33,263 nucleotides of DNA from Clostridiaceae bacterium (GCA_016290515.1 JAEEUJ010000004.1:1-33263); one strand, 5' to 3'; shown: positions 1-9,394, counted from the first letter of the stretch. Notes: a model not told the origin generated them from the sequence alone. Numbers and translations: made by a program.

Positions 1-481
1 TAATGAACTTATCGCCCGCCTGCAGACCGTACTGCTCGCTGACGGCGTCGGGGTAGAATTCCTTGATGGTATTCGTACCTATAAGCTCGGAGGAAGTCGA
101 AAGCGTGATTGCCATTATGACAAGTCCGAGTATCAGATTCATGGTAGCGCCGGCAATTACGATAATAATCTTCTGCCAGACCTTCTTGTTGTTGAAGGCT
201 CTCTCGTCGTCGGAGTCCTCGTCCTCGCCCTCCATGCTGACATATCCGCCTATCGGGAGCGCGCGAAGGGAATACTGAGTCTCACCCTTCTGCCGTTTGA
301 AAACAGCCGGGCCCATACCGATAGAGAATTCGTTTATCTTGACGTCAAAAAGCTTTGCCGTGATAAAATGGCCGAATTCGTGAATTATAATAATTACGCC
401 GAAGAATAAAATTGCAACGGCTATTGTCCAGATTTTTGAGAAAACGGCGGAAGCCGTAATTGCCAACAGTATCTTAATCAC
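1..481 (-). CDS. rseP: RIP/site-2 protease family zinc metalloprotease (M50, RseP-like), C-terminus runs off window start
   Basis: Reverse-complement translation from GTG at 481-479 gives VIKILLAITASAVFSKIWTIAVAILFFGVIIIIHEFGHFITAKLFDVKINEFSIGMGPAVFKRQKGETQYSLRALPIGGYVSMEGED..., with an HEFGH zinc motif and the conserved G-GP-L..R-LPIGGYV region; follows dxr as usual in Firmicutes. Confidence 0.85.
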   Translation of the reverse strand, partial: MIKILLAITASAVFSKIWTIAVAILFFGVIIIIHEFGHFITAKLFDVKINEFSIGMGPAVFKRQKGETQYSLRALPIGGYVSMEGEDEDSDDERAFNNKKVWQKIIIVIAGATMNLILGLVIMAITLSTSSELIGTNTIKEFYPDAVSEQYGLQAGDKFI

Positions 482-1615
482 CTCTGACTATTTCGCGCGA
501 AAGAGCGTCAATTTCCATTACGTCGTCAAGCGTGTAATCCGTATATTCGGGCACTCTGCCGAAAACTCTCTCGACGCGTTCGGCTATTTCAAGGAAGCCT
601 ATCTCGCCCTTGCGGAACATAAGATTAGCCTGTTCGTTTGCGGAGTTCACCGCAGCGGGCATAAGACCGCCCATTGAAATTGCCTTCTTACATAAGTTTA
701 TGCAGGAGAATGTACTATAATCGGGATTGTAAAAAGTTAATTTACCGATTTGCGCCAGATTAAGCTCCTCAACGGGAGACTCAAATCGCTCGGGATAGGT
801 CAGCGCGTACTGAATCGGTATTCTCATATCGGGTACGCCGAGCTGGGCAATAACCGAATTGTCGTCATACTCAACCGCCGAGTGAACTATGCTCTCGCGG
901 TGAACGACTATATCTATGTCCTCGGGTTTTACCTTAAAGAGCCATACCGCCTCGATAAGCTCGAGTCCCTTGTTCATCATTGTAGCAGAGTCAACGGTTA
1001 TTTTTGCACCCATTGCCCAGTTCGGATGATTGAGTGCATTTTCAACCGTGACATTCTTAAGCTCGTCTCGCGTTTTGCCGAAGAACGGACCGCCCGAAGC
1101 GGTGAGTATAATCTTCTTGAGCGCCTTGTTGGAAGGCCTGCCCTGAAGGCACTGGAAAATCGCAGAATGCTCGGAATCAACGGGCAGGATATCCACGCCG
1201 TATTTTTCGGCTTCGGAATAAACGAGCTGACCGCCCGCAACAAGCGTCTCCTTATTAGCGAGCGCAATTTTCTTCTTTGCCTTTATTGCCGCAAGTGTGG
1301 GCTTAAGTCCCGCCATACCTACAACGGAATTAAGCACCGTGTCTGCACTCTCAAGCGCGGCGCATTCGCACACGCCATCAACACCGGCAAGCACCTTTGT
1401 ATCGGTGTCGGCAAGCCTTGTTTTCAAATCACCTGCGGCGTTCTCATCAACGAGCGCGACAAGCTCGGGCTTGAATTCCCTCGCCTGCTTTTCAATTTCG
1501 TCAACGCTTGAAAAAGCAGTCAAAGCCTTGACTTTGTAACCGCATTTGCGGCATACGTCAAGACTTTGCTTACCTATCGAGCCGGTTGAACCTAATATCG
1601 ACAGATTTTTTGTCA
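474..1615 (-). CDS. dxr: 1-deoxy-D-xylulose 5-phosphate reductoisomerase
   Basis: MTKNLSILGSTGSIGKQSLDVCRK...; GSTGSIG N-terminus, VDSEHSAIFQCLQG and HPNWAMGAKITVDSATMMNKGLELIEA motifs. Start placed at the ATG overlapping the cdsA TGA rather than the longer ORF start. Confidence 0.95.
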
Positions 1616-2485
1616 TACGCTGATATTCCCCGTTACTGTAACTATAACCCAAAGCATCGCAAGTACGAACAGTCCCGAATCAAAGCGGTCCATAACGCCG
1701 CCGTGGCCGGGCAGTATGTTGCCGAAGTCCTTGACGCCGAAGTTGCGCTTAACCACCGAAGCGGTAAGGTCGCCGCACATACCGACTATTGAAAGGACGA
1801 GCGAAACAACTATAACCCATACGAGCGAAAGCGCGTGAGTGGTGAAATAGAATTTGTCAAAAATGATAAACAGAATAACACAGCTGAGTATTCCGCCGAG
1901 TACGCCGCCTATCGCGCCCTCAACGGTTTTCTTCGGGCTGATGTTCGGGCACATCTTATGCTTACCCAGAAAGCGTCCCGTGAAATAGGCAAAGGTGTCT
2001 GTCAGCCATGCGGCAAACAGACCGAACAGTATAAAGAACAGGTCGTAGTGCTTGTCGCCGCCGAAGAATTCGGGATAGGTTTCCGACATATCGTTCAAGA
2101 AAACAATCGTCGAAAACGCAAACGGAACGAGCGCGCTTGCAACTATAACCGAAGCAACCTGCTCGAACTTGGTGTTTTTGAAGTCGGTGAGCATCAGAAT
2201 AAAGACGAGCATCGCGTAAACTGCGAAAACAGCCGTTGTCGGAACAGTTATGCCGACCGAAGCGAGTTCGGCTCTGTATTCATAAAAAGCAACCACACCG
2301 CCCGAGAAAATAAGACTGATAATGAAAATCGCCTTATTCTTAAGACCTATAACCTTTTCTATCTCCCAAGTCGCGATTACCGACAGAGCGCCGACAACCA
2401 CTACGAGCGCCGGAGTGTCCCTGAAAACGATAATCGTGATACCGAACAACGCGGCAAGAATGCCCGCAACTGTTCTTTTAAGCAT
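1613..2485 (-). CDS. cdsA: Phosphatidate cytidylyltransferase
   Basis: Multi-pass membrane protein ending in the CdsA signature ...GDLTASVVKRNFGVKDFGNILPGHGGVMDRFDS; located between uppS and dxr. Confidence 0.9.
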   Translation of the reverse strand: MLKRTVAGILAALFGITIIVFRDTPALVVVVGALSVIATWEIEKVIGLKNKAIFIISLIFSGGVVAFYEYRAELASVGITVPTTAVFAVYAMLVFILMLTDFKNTKFEQVASVIVASALVPFAFSTIVFLNDMSETYPEFFGGDKHYDLFFILFGLFAAWLTDTFAYFTGRFLGKHKMCPNISPKKTVEGAIGGVLGGILSCVILFIIFDKFYFTTHALSLVWVIVVSLVLSIVGMCGDLTASVVKRNFGVKDFGNILPGHGGVMDRFDSGLFVLAMLWVIVTVTGNISV

Positions 2486-2501
2486 AAAAATCAAGTACCT
2501 T

Positions 2502-3236
2502 TCACACACCGCCGAAGCGACGGTTTCTTTGCTCGAAGCTTCGCAGAGCTTCGACTAAATCCTCCTCGGTGAAATCCGGCCAGAGCACGTCGCTCGACCA
2601 GAATTCCGAATAAGCCGCCTGCCACAAGAGGAAGTTTGACAGCCGCTTTTCGCCGCTGGGTCTGATAATCAGATCGGGATCGGGCATACCCGCCGTATAA
2701 AGATGATCCGAAATCATATCCTCGGTAATGTCGTCGGGACTGAGCTTACCCTTCTTGACCTGCTTTGCAAGCTCCTTGACCGAGTGGACTATCTCCTCGC
2801 GTCCGCCGTAGTTTATCGCAATATTGAGATAAACCTTATCCTTTTTTCTGGTAATGCTCTCGGAATACTTCATAGCCGCGAGTATATCCTTGGGCAGACC
2901 TTTTTTGTTTCCGATGAACTTGATCTGAATTCCCTTTTCCTCGTTTTCGGCCTTGCGGTCGTCGAGCTCCTTAAGGTAATCCCTGAAAAGGTCCATTATA
3001 GCGGAAACTTCCTCGGGAGGACGCTTCCAGTTCTCGGTTGAGAATGCGTAAAACGTCAGGTATTTTATACCCAGGTCACCCGCAAACTCACCGATTTTTC
3101 TGAAGGTTTTTGCACCCTCGATATGACCCTTGTAGCGTGGCAGACCTCTCTGCTTCGCCCATCTGCCGTTGCCGTCCATAATGAAGCCAATATGCTTCGG
3201 CAGAACTTCAAAGGTTGGTAAATTGTTGTAATCCAT
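2502..3236 (-). CDS. uppS: Isoprenyl transferase / undecaprenyl diphosphate synthase
   Basis: HIGFIMDGNGRWAKQRGLPRYKGHIEGAK, YLTFYAFSTENWKRP, PDPDLIIRPSGEKRLSNFLLWQAAYSE. Confidence 0.95.
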   Translation of the reverse strand: MDYNNLPTFEVLPKHIGFIMDGNGRWAKQRGLPRYKGHIEGAKTFRKIGEFAGDLGIKYLTFYAFSTENWKRPPEEVSAIMDLFRDYLKELDDRKAENEEKGIQIKFIGNKKGLPKDILAAMKYSESITRKKDKVYLNIAINYGGREEIVHSVKELAKQVKKGKLSPDDITEDMISDHLYTAGMPDPDLIIRPSGEKRLSNFLLWQAAYSEFWSSDVLWPDFTEEDLVEALRSFEQRNRRFGGV

Positions 3237-3259
3237 ACTGAAACCTCGTAAGAGTTAAC

Positions 3260-3814
3260 TCAGATTTCCATGATTTCCTTTTCTTTTTTGTTGGCAAGCT
3301 CTTCAATCTTCTTGATATACTCGTCAGTGATATCCTGAGCTTCCTTTTCGCCGTCCTTAAGGTCGTCCTCAGTGATGACGGAATCTTTCTGCATCTTCTT
3401 TATCTTGTCGATAATGTCACGTCTTGTCGAACGGATGGAAACCTTAGCCTCCTCGGCGTACTTGCTGACGTCCTTTGCAAGAAGCTTTCTTCTCTCCTCG
3501 GTAAGAGGCGGGAAGGTAAGGCGGATAACCTTGCCGTCGTTCATGGGATTGATGCCCAGATCGGAAGCCTGAATAGCCTTCTCGATAGGCTTTATCTGTG
3601 TAACGTCCCAGGGCTGAATAACAAGAATTCTGCCCTCCTGAACGGATACGGCAGCTATCTGCTGAATGGGAGTGGGAGTGCCATAGTAGTCAACCGCAAT
3701 CTTGTCGAGTACCGACGCGCTTGCCTTGCCCGCTCTCATGGTGGCAAATTCGTTGTGAAGCGCCGTTAAAGTCTTTTCCATTTTGGCCTTAGCCTGTTCA
3801 AACACCTGATCCAT
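3260..3814 (-). CDS. frr: Ribosome recycling factor
   Basis: 184 aa; RAGKASASVLDKIAVDYYGTPTPIQQIA, LTEERRKLLAKDVSKYAEEAKVSIRSTRRD. Confidence 0.97.
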   Translation of the reverse strand: MDQVFEQAKAKMEKTLTALHNEFATMRAGKASASVLDKIAVDYYGTPTPIQQIAAVSVQEGRILVIQPWDVTQIKPIEKAIQASDLGINPMNDGKVIRLTFPPLTEERRKLLAKDVSKYAEEAKVSIRSTRRDIIDKIKKMQKDSVITEDDLKDGEKEAQDITDEYIKKIEELANKKEKEIMEI

Positions 3815-3849
3815 AAATAAATCCTCCGTTATAAAAGTTTATTGTTTGT

Positions 3850-4551
3850 TTATTTAACCAATGTGCCGACCTTCTCGCCCCTGAGAGCTCTGATGATATT
3901 CTCGGGGTCCGAAAGATTGAACACAAGGATTTTTATACCGTTGTCCCTGCACAGCGACGCGGCAGCAGCGTCCATAACCGCAAGTCCCTTAGCGAGAACT
4001 TCGGAGTGAGTCAGCTCGTCGTACATAACCGCATCGCTGAACTTGTTGGGGTCCTTGTCGTAAACGCCGTCAACGTTGGTCGCCTTGAAGATAACGTCGG
4101 CGCCGATTTCCGCAGCTCTGAGCGCCGCGGCGGTGTCGGTTGAGAAGAACGGACTGCCCGTTCCGCCGCCGAATACGACTACCCTGCCCGCTTCGAGATG
4201 TCTTACCGCCTCGTCTCTGACAAAGGGTTCGGCAACGTTGGTCATTTCGACCGCGCTCATAACCCTCGCCTCTACGCCGAGACCGTTGAGAGTGTCGGCA
4301 AGCGCGATGGAATTCATAACCGTCGCGAGCATTCCGATACTGTCGGCCTTCGTGCGGTCCATAGAGCCGCTCGAACGTCCGCGCCAGAAGTTGCCGCCGC
4401 CGACAACTATGGCGACCTGAACGCCTTCCTCAACACAGCGCCTGATGTACGAGCAGACATTCTCGATAACGTCAAAGTCGAAGCCGTGCTTCTGTTCACC
4501 GGCGAGCACCTCGCCGCTTAATTTCAAAAGAATTCTTTTATAAACAGCCAA
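3850..4551 (-). CDS. pyrH: UMP kinase
   Basis: [71 protein letters not shown]. Confidence 0.97.
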   Translation of the reverse strand: MAVYKRILLKLSGEVLAGEQKHGFDFDVIENVCSYIRRCVEEGVQVAIVVGGGNFWRGRSSGSMDRTKADSIGMLATVMNSIALADTLNGLGVEARVMSAVEMTNVAEPFVRDEAVRHLEAGRVVVFGGGTGSPFFSTDTAAALRAAEIGADVIFKATNVDGVYDKDPNKFSDAVMYDELTHSEVLAKGLAVMDAAAASLCRDNGIKILVFNLSDPENIIRALRGEKVGTLVK

Positions 4552-4709
4552 TTTTACGTCCTCCGTTTCGGTAAAAATATGCTAATTTTTAACAGTTATA
4601 TTTTACCCTAAACGCTCGGTTATGTAAAGAGATATTTGATAAATAAGATGTAATTTAATATATTATTAACACTTACAGATAATTATTAACTTAAATCCGC
4701 GTGTTTTCA

Positions 4710-4738
4710 TTGACGAACCGCTGTTTTGATAATATAAT
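4710..4738 (+). promoter_or_regulatory. Sigma70-type promoter for the NahK-like/GH35 operon
   Basis: TTGACG (4710-4715), 17-nt spacer, TATAAT (4733-4738), 31 nt upstream of the ATG at 4769 (RBS CGGAGGTG). Confidence 0.7.
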
Positions 4739-4768
4739 GAACTTGTATTTTCGCTCGGAGGTGAAAAA

Positions 4769-5851
4769 ATGTCACAGCCTTTCAAGGCGGATTTTATAAT
4801 CGACAGCTTCGCGCTCGAAGGCACTTACAAGGGCTTTTCCGTCAAGAACGACGGCAATATAAACTCCACCTTTGTTATAAGTCTTGAAAACGGCGCTAAG
4901 ACCGATAAATATACGCTTCAGAAGATTAACACAAACGTCTTTCGCAGGCCCGACGAGCTTATGCGCAATCTCGTCGGCGTTACCGCTCATATAAAGCAGA
5001 AGGGCGGTATGCAGACGCTCGATTTTATGCCCTGCAGAGACGGGAAATACTACTGTGTTGACGGCGGGGAATATTGGCGCTGCTACCGTTATATTGACAA
5101 CGTTTACACCTGCAATATCATTGACAGTCCCGACGTTTTCAGAAGCGCGGGAAGGGCGTTTGGCAAATTCCAGAGCATTCTCTCTGACTACCCGATTGAC
5201 TCGCTTTTCGACACCATCCCCGACTTTCACAATACGGCGAAAAGGTTTGAAACCTTCAAAAAATCCGTTGCCGAAAACAGGGCTGGCAGGGCCGCCGGCG
5301 TAAGGCGTGAAATCGACTTCATTTTAAGCCGTGAGGACGATATGAGCCGTCTTACAGGGCTGCTTGAAAACGGAATTCTGCCGCTCAGAGTAACCCATAA
5401 TGACACCAAACTCAACAACATACTTTTCGACGAAAAAACTAACGAGGGCGTTTGCATAATCGACCTTGATACCGTTATGCCGGGGCTTTCGCTTTACGAC
5501 TTCGGCGACAGCATTCGCTTCGGCGCAAACACCGCCGCAGAGGACGAAAAGGACACGTCAAAAATCTCGCTGAATCTTGATTTGTACCGTGCATATACCG
5601 AGGGTTATCTCTCTGCCGCGGGTAGCAGTCTTACCGACGCGGAAATCGAATATCTTCCCTTCTCTGCAAAGTTGATGACGCTCGAGCTTGCGATGCGGTT
5701 TTTAACAGATTATCTTGACGGCGACGTCTATTTTAAGCTCAATTATCCCGAACACAATCTTGTGCGCACAAGGGCTCAGCAGACGCTTGTTTCGGACATT
5801 GAAAAAAAGCTTGACAAAATGAAAACGATAACGGCAAACGCCGTAAAATAA
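4769..5851 (+). CDS. Aminoglycoside-phosphotransferase-fold sugar kinase, N-acetylhexosamine 1-kinase (NahK)-like
   Basis: VTHNDTKLNNILFDEKTNEGVCIIDLDTVMPGLSLYDFGDSIRFGANTA: APH-type HND..N and DxD motifs in the style of the NahK family; immediately upstream of GH35. Confidence 0.7.
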   Translation: MSQPFKADFIIDSFALEGTYKGFSVKNDGNINSTFVISLENGAKTDKYTLQKINTNVFRRPDELMRNLVGVTAHIKQKGGMQTLDFMPCRDGKYYCVDGGEYWRCYRYIDNVYTCNIIDSPDVFRSAGRAFGKFQSILSDYPIDSLFDTIPDFHNTAKRFETFKKSVAENRAGRAAGVRREIDFILSREDDMSRLTGLLENGILPLRVTHNDTKLNNILFDEKTNEGVCIIDLDTVMPGLSLYDFGDSIRFGANTAAEDEKDTSKISLNLDLYRAYTEGYLSAAGSSLTDAEIEYLPFSAKLMTLELAMRFLTDYLDGDVYFKLNYPEHNLVRTRAQQTLVSDIEKKLDKMKTITANAVK

Positions 5852-5861
5852 GGAGAAAACC

Positions 5862-7616
5862 ATGCTTGAAACAAGAGGCAACGACTTTTATCTCGACGGC
5901 AAAAAATTCAATATCTACGCGGGTGCGGTACACTATTTCCGCTCATTTCCCGAGTACTGGCGCGACATATTGCTTAAACTGAAGCTGTGCGGCTTCAACA
6001 CGGTCGAAACCTATGTCTGCTGGAACCTTCACGAAATGAAGGAGGGCGAATTCGACTTCTCGGGCAATCTTGATATAGTAAAGTTTCTCGAAACAGCGAA
6101 GGAACTCGGACTTTACGCAATAGTGCGTCCCGGTCCGTATATCTGCTCGGAATGGGATTTCGGCGGTCTTCCGTCATGGCTGCTCAAGGACAGAAACCTC
6201 AGAATCCGCTGTATGTATCAGCCTTATCTTGACGCGGTAAAGCGTTATTATACCGAGCTTTTCAGGCGCATCTCACACCTTCAGTATTCCAACGGCGGCA
6301 ACATTATCGCCATGCAGATTGAGAACGAATACGGCAGCTACGGCAACGACAAAAACTACCTTGCATACATACGTGACTTAATGCTTGAATGCGGCTGCAC
6401 GGAGCTTCTTTTCACAAGCGACGGCGCCGAGGACAATATGCTCTCGGGCGGTATGCTCGACGGCACGCTCGCAGTTGCCAATTTCGGTTCACGAGTCAAT
6501 GAAGCGTTCGGCACGCTGCGTAAATATCAGCCCGAAGGACCGCTGATGTGCGGTGAATTCTGGAACGGCTGGTTCGACCACTGGGGCGAAAATGCAATTC
6601 ATCACTCGCGCGCTCCCGAGGAGGTTGTCGCGGAGCTTAAGGAAATGCTTAAGCTCGACGCTAATTTCAGCTTTTATATGTTCCACGGCGGCACGAATTT
6701 CGGTTTCAATTCGGGCGCCAACAATTACGGACAGTATGAGCCGACCGTCACGAGCTACGACGACGACGCGCTCTTAAACGAATGGGGCGGCTACACGCGT
6801 AAATACCATGAGGTGCGCAAGGTTCTGCTTGAGCATCAGGGCATCGCACCGACCGAGCTTCCGCCCGAGCCCGAGCTTCAGAACATAGGCGCGGTTAAGC
6901 TGACTCAATGCGCTTCGCTTCTTGACAGCCTTGACAGAATTGCAACAAAAATTGAAAGCGTCAACCCCGAATGTATGGAGTATTACGGTCAGCACGGCGG
7001 ACTTATTCTCTATCATAAGCACCTTAATGGCAATTATCACGGCAAGCTTTTCCTCGACGGTCTTGCGGACAGAGCGCATATCTTTATCAACAAGGAGTTA
7101 AAGGGCATTATCTACCGCAACGACGAGAACAATTACATTACAATAGACGGCCTCGAGGGTGAAAACGATATCGACATTCTGGTCGAGAATATGGGCAGAG
7201 TAAACTACGGCCCGAATATGCTTGAGGGCAAGGGAGTCAGGCAGATACGCATAAACGTTCAGCTCTTAAACAACCTTGACGTTTACCTCATCCCGCTTGA
7301 CAATCTCAACCGTCTTGAATATTCAGGCGCAAAGTCCTGCCCCGAATTTCTCAGAGGAAGCTTCAGCGCCGAGCCCGGCAAGGGCTGCTTCGTGAACATG
7401 GCGGGCTTTGGTAAGGGTTACGTCTTCGTAAACGGCTTCAATCTCGGCAGATACTGGAATATCGGACCTCAGAGGTCGCTGTATATACCCGGTGTTCTTC
7501 TTAAGGATCAAAACGAGGTTGTCGTGCTTGAACTTGACGGCAGCACGTCCGACACGGTGAACATAAGCGACAGACACGATATCGGCTCCGGTGTCAGCCA
7601 GTCGCTGTTGGGTTAA
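5862..7616 (+). CDS. GH35 beta-galactosidase
   Basis: FNIYAGAVHYFRSFPEYWRDILLKLKLCGFNTVETYVCWNLHE, GLYAIVRPGPYICSEWDFGGLPSWLL, IIAMQIENEYGSYGNDKNYL, FYMFHGGTNFGFNSGAN: hallmark GH35 motifs. Confidence 0.92.
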   Translation: MLETRGNDFYLDGKKFNIYAGAVHYFRSFPEYWRDILLKLKLCGFNTVETYVCWNLHEMKEGEFDFSGNLDIVKFLETAKELGLYAIVRPGPYICSEWDFGGLPSWLLKDRNLRIRCMYQPYLDAVKRYYTELFRRISHLQYSNGGNIIAMQIENEYGSYGNDKNYLAYIRDLMLECGCTELLFTSDGAEDNMLSGGMLDGTLAVANFGSRVNEAFGTLRKYQPEGPLMCGEFWNGWFDHWGENAIHHSRAPEEVVAELKEMLKLDANFSFYMFHGGTNFGFNSGANNYGQYEPTVTSYDDDALLNEWGGYTRKYHEVRKVLLEHQGIAPTELPPEPELQNIGAVKLTQCASLLDSLDRIATKIESVNPECMEYYGQHGGLILYHKHLNGNYHGKLFLDGLADRAHIFINKELKGIIYRNDENNYITIDGLEGENDIDILVENMGRVNYGPNMLEGKGVRQIRINVQLLNNLDVYLIPLDNLNRLEYSGAKSCPEFLRGSFSAEPGKGCFVNMAGFGKGYVFVNGFNLGRYWNIGPQRSLYIPGVLLKDQNEVVVLELDGSTSDTVNISDRHDIGSGVSQSLLG

Positions 7617-7630
7617 AAAGAAAAAGAATT

Positions 7631-7658
7631 AAGGGCAACCAATCGGTTGCCCTTTTTT
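7631..7658. terminator. Intrinsic terminator, probably bidirectional (between convergent genes)
   Basis: AAGGGCAACC-AATC-GGTTGCCCTTTTTT: 10-bp stem with T-tract. Confidence 0.85.
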
Positions 7659-7686
7659 ATTAAATCGTTCCGATTCCTTTAGTAAT

Positions 7687-8280
7687 CTAAAACTTAATCG
7701 CAGTGTCATCAACATACAAAGTGTAACTGTCAACATCAAAACTATCAATATATGCATAGTAAGTGTAGAACTCTTTGTTTAGTTGCTCATTTTTATAATT
7801 CAAATAAGCAAAGTTGGAGTTGCAAGTATCTGAAACAACCACTGAACCGCCTTCAGTATTTAATACCGTGACATAATAATCTGCCGTACCTTTGCACTTA
7901 TAAACACTTATCACTATACTGTTTTCTGATTTATGGTTAATCAGTTGAGTTGCAAATCCCAAATCCGTTTTCCATTTTCCGTTACTCTTTGGAATAATTA
8001 CATAATCTTTCTTTTCGTTATGACTTTCAACCAAAAAGCTCGATTGATTTCCCTCCGCAACAACAGTCGCTGAGCCAATGTGATTATACCGATAAGAAGA
8101 CTCGGGCGTTGAAAATGAAACAAAATAATTATCAACAGGAAACAAAAAAGAAATAATCACTATGAATATAGCTGTTGCAAAATAAATTTTTTGGATTTTG
8201 GGTGTCAGTCTTTTACGAACGACTAAGAACAAACCTAACGCTATCAACAAAAAGCATATCCTTGTTAAATAGTATAACAA
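7687..8280 (-). CDS. Small membrane-anchored protein of unknown function (N-terminal TM segments, extracytoplasmic beta-rich C-terminal region)
   Basis: ORF 7687..8373; a TTG at 8280-8278 lies 9 nt after a strong AGGAGG (minus strand, within 8291-8297) and is a better start than 8373, which lies inside the hairpin array. Hydrophobic N-terminus LLYYLTRICFLLIALGLFLVV...IYFATAIFIVIISFLF. Confidence 0.55.
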   Translation of the reverse strand: MLYYLTRICFLLIALGLFLVVRKRLTPKIQKIYFATAIFIVIISFLFPVDNYFVSFSTPESSYRYNHIGSATVVAEGNQSSFLVESHNEKKDYVIIPKSNGKWKTDLGFATQLINHKSENSIVISVYKCKGTADYYVTVLNTEGGSVVVSDTCNSNFAYLNYKNEQLNKEFYTYYAYIDSFDVDSYTLYVDDTAIKF

Positions 8281-8299
8281 ACTCCAAAACCTCCTTAAA

Positions 8300-8507
8300 A
8301 AGCAAGCGTTGCTTGCGATATATTGCTTTGCAATGCGATATAATTTACTTTGCAAATTGCGATATACACTCACTGCGTTCGCGCGCGATATGACCTAAAT
8401 CCTTATCGTGCCGAAAGGCACATATCGCATTCTCAGAATATATCGCGTTTACAAAGTAAACATATAGCAAATCCGTAAGGATTTATATCGCTGCGACCTT
8501 CGGTCGC
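8300..8507. repeat. Array of ~9 short dissimilar hairpins joined by a conserved GCGATATA / TATATCGC linker
   Basis: Hairpins: AAGCAA-GCG-TTGCTT; ATTGC-TTT-GCAAT; AATTTAC-TTT-GCAAATT (one mismatch); GCG-TTCG-CGC; GTGCC-GAAA-GGCAC; ATTC-TCA-GAAT; GTTTAC-AAA-GTAAAC; AAATCC-GTAA-GGATTT; GCGACC-TTC-GGTCGC. Linkers GCGATATA at 8315, 8335, 8359; GCGATATG at 8385; reverse-orientation linkers ending at 8428, 8446, 8468 (variant ATATAGC) and 8491. Confidence 0.8.
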
Positions 8508-9311
8508 TCAGCCTAAATGCTCAACCTCGCCGGAAGTGACGGTCTCTATATCAACAGGTCCGCGAACTACAAGTCCGCCGTTTTCGTCTATGTCGAGCGC
8601 CCTTGCATCGTACTCGGTGTCGGGCTTCTTAACCCTTACCATCTGACCGACGGTTGCCGAGTATTTCTTAAGTCGGTTAATAAGGTCGGTGCTGTCGTAT
8701 TCCTTGGTCAGCATACCGCTTCTGATTACATAACGGTCGAGATTGTTGACTATATCAACGAGTATTTCGTTTTCGTCGAGCTCGACTTCGCCCGTGTAAA
8801 CGTTACCGACTGACGTTGCGATATAGTGAAGCTCGTCGGGGAATTCGCCCTTTGCGATATTCACGCCGATACCAACAACTACGTATTTAGGCTTATTGTT
8901 CTCGTTAACTATTTCGCAGAGTATGCCGCAGATTTTTTTGTCCTCAACCATTATGTCGTTGGGCCATTTTATCCTGGCGTCGATATTGAAAATATTATAG
9001 AGCGTATCCCTTACGGCAACTCCCGCCGCCGACGAGATAAGATCAAGATTGACCGCGTTATCGTCAAGCTCGTAAACGACCGAGAAGTATATTCCGCCCT
9101 TGGGCGAGTAAAAGCTTCTGTCAAGTCTGCCTTTACCCTGAGTCTGTGAAGCGGCTGCCACTATTAGACCGCGCGCATTCTGCTTGCGGCAGAAATCCTT
9201 GGCAATCTCGTTGGTCGAGCCTGTTTCCCCGTAAAAGCGGACATATTTCTTGAACTTGTATTGCTTGAGATGATATATTATGCTTTTTTCGTTTAATTTA
9301 AGATTATCCAT
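8508..9311 (-). CDS. birA: Biotin--[acetyl-CoA-carboxylase] ligase (BirA-type catalytic domain)
   Basis: GSTNEIAKDFCRK, VAAASQTQGKGRLDRSFYSPKGGIYFSVV, IKWPNDIMVEDKKICGILCE, VVGIGVNIAKGEFP. Confidence 0.88.
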   Translation of the reverse strand: MDNLKLNEKSIIYHLKQYKFKKYVRFYGETGSTNEIAKDFCRKQNARGLIVAAASQTQGKGRLDRSFYSPKGGIYFSVVYELDDNAVNLDLISSAAGVAVRDTLYNIFNIDARIKWPNDIMVEDKKICGILCEIVNENNKPKYVVVGIGVNIAKGEFPDELHYIATSVGNVYTGEVELDENEILVDIVNNLDRYVIRSGMLTKEYDSTDLINRLKKYSATVGQMVRVKKPDTEYDARALDIDENGGLVVRGPVDIETVTSGEVEHLG

Positions 9312-9394
9312 AATCGCTCCGTATTGATTTTTGTATTTTTAAGTGCTAATATCTATACAGTTATATTTTACTATATTTTCAGCGGAGGTCAAGT

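Noticed and set aside
750-1511. 253-aa plus-strand ORF and the many other ORFs antisense to dxr, cdsA, aro, rfb and similar genes
   Set aside because: They lie opposite strongly recognisable genes, lack RBSs and coherent motifs, and are expected by-products of the codon usage.
8300-8507. CRISPR array
   Set aside because: The conserved element is only 7-8 nt, the variable parts are self-complementary hairpins of 11-18 nt, and no cas genes are nearby.
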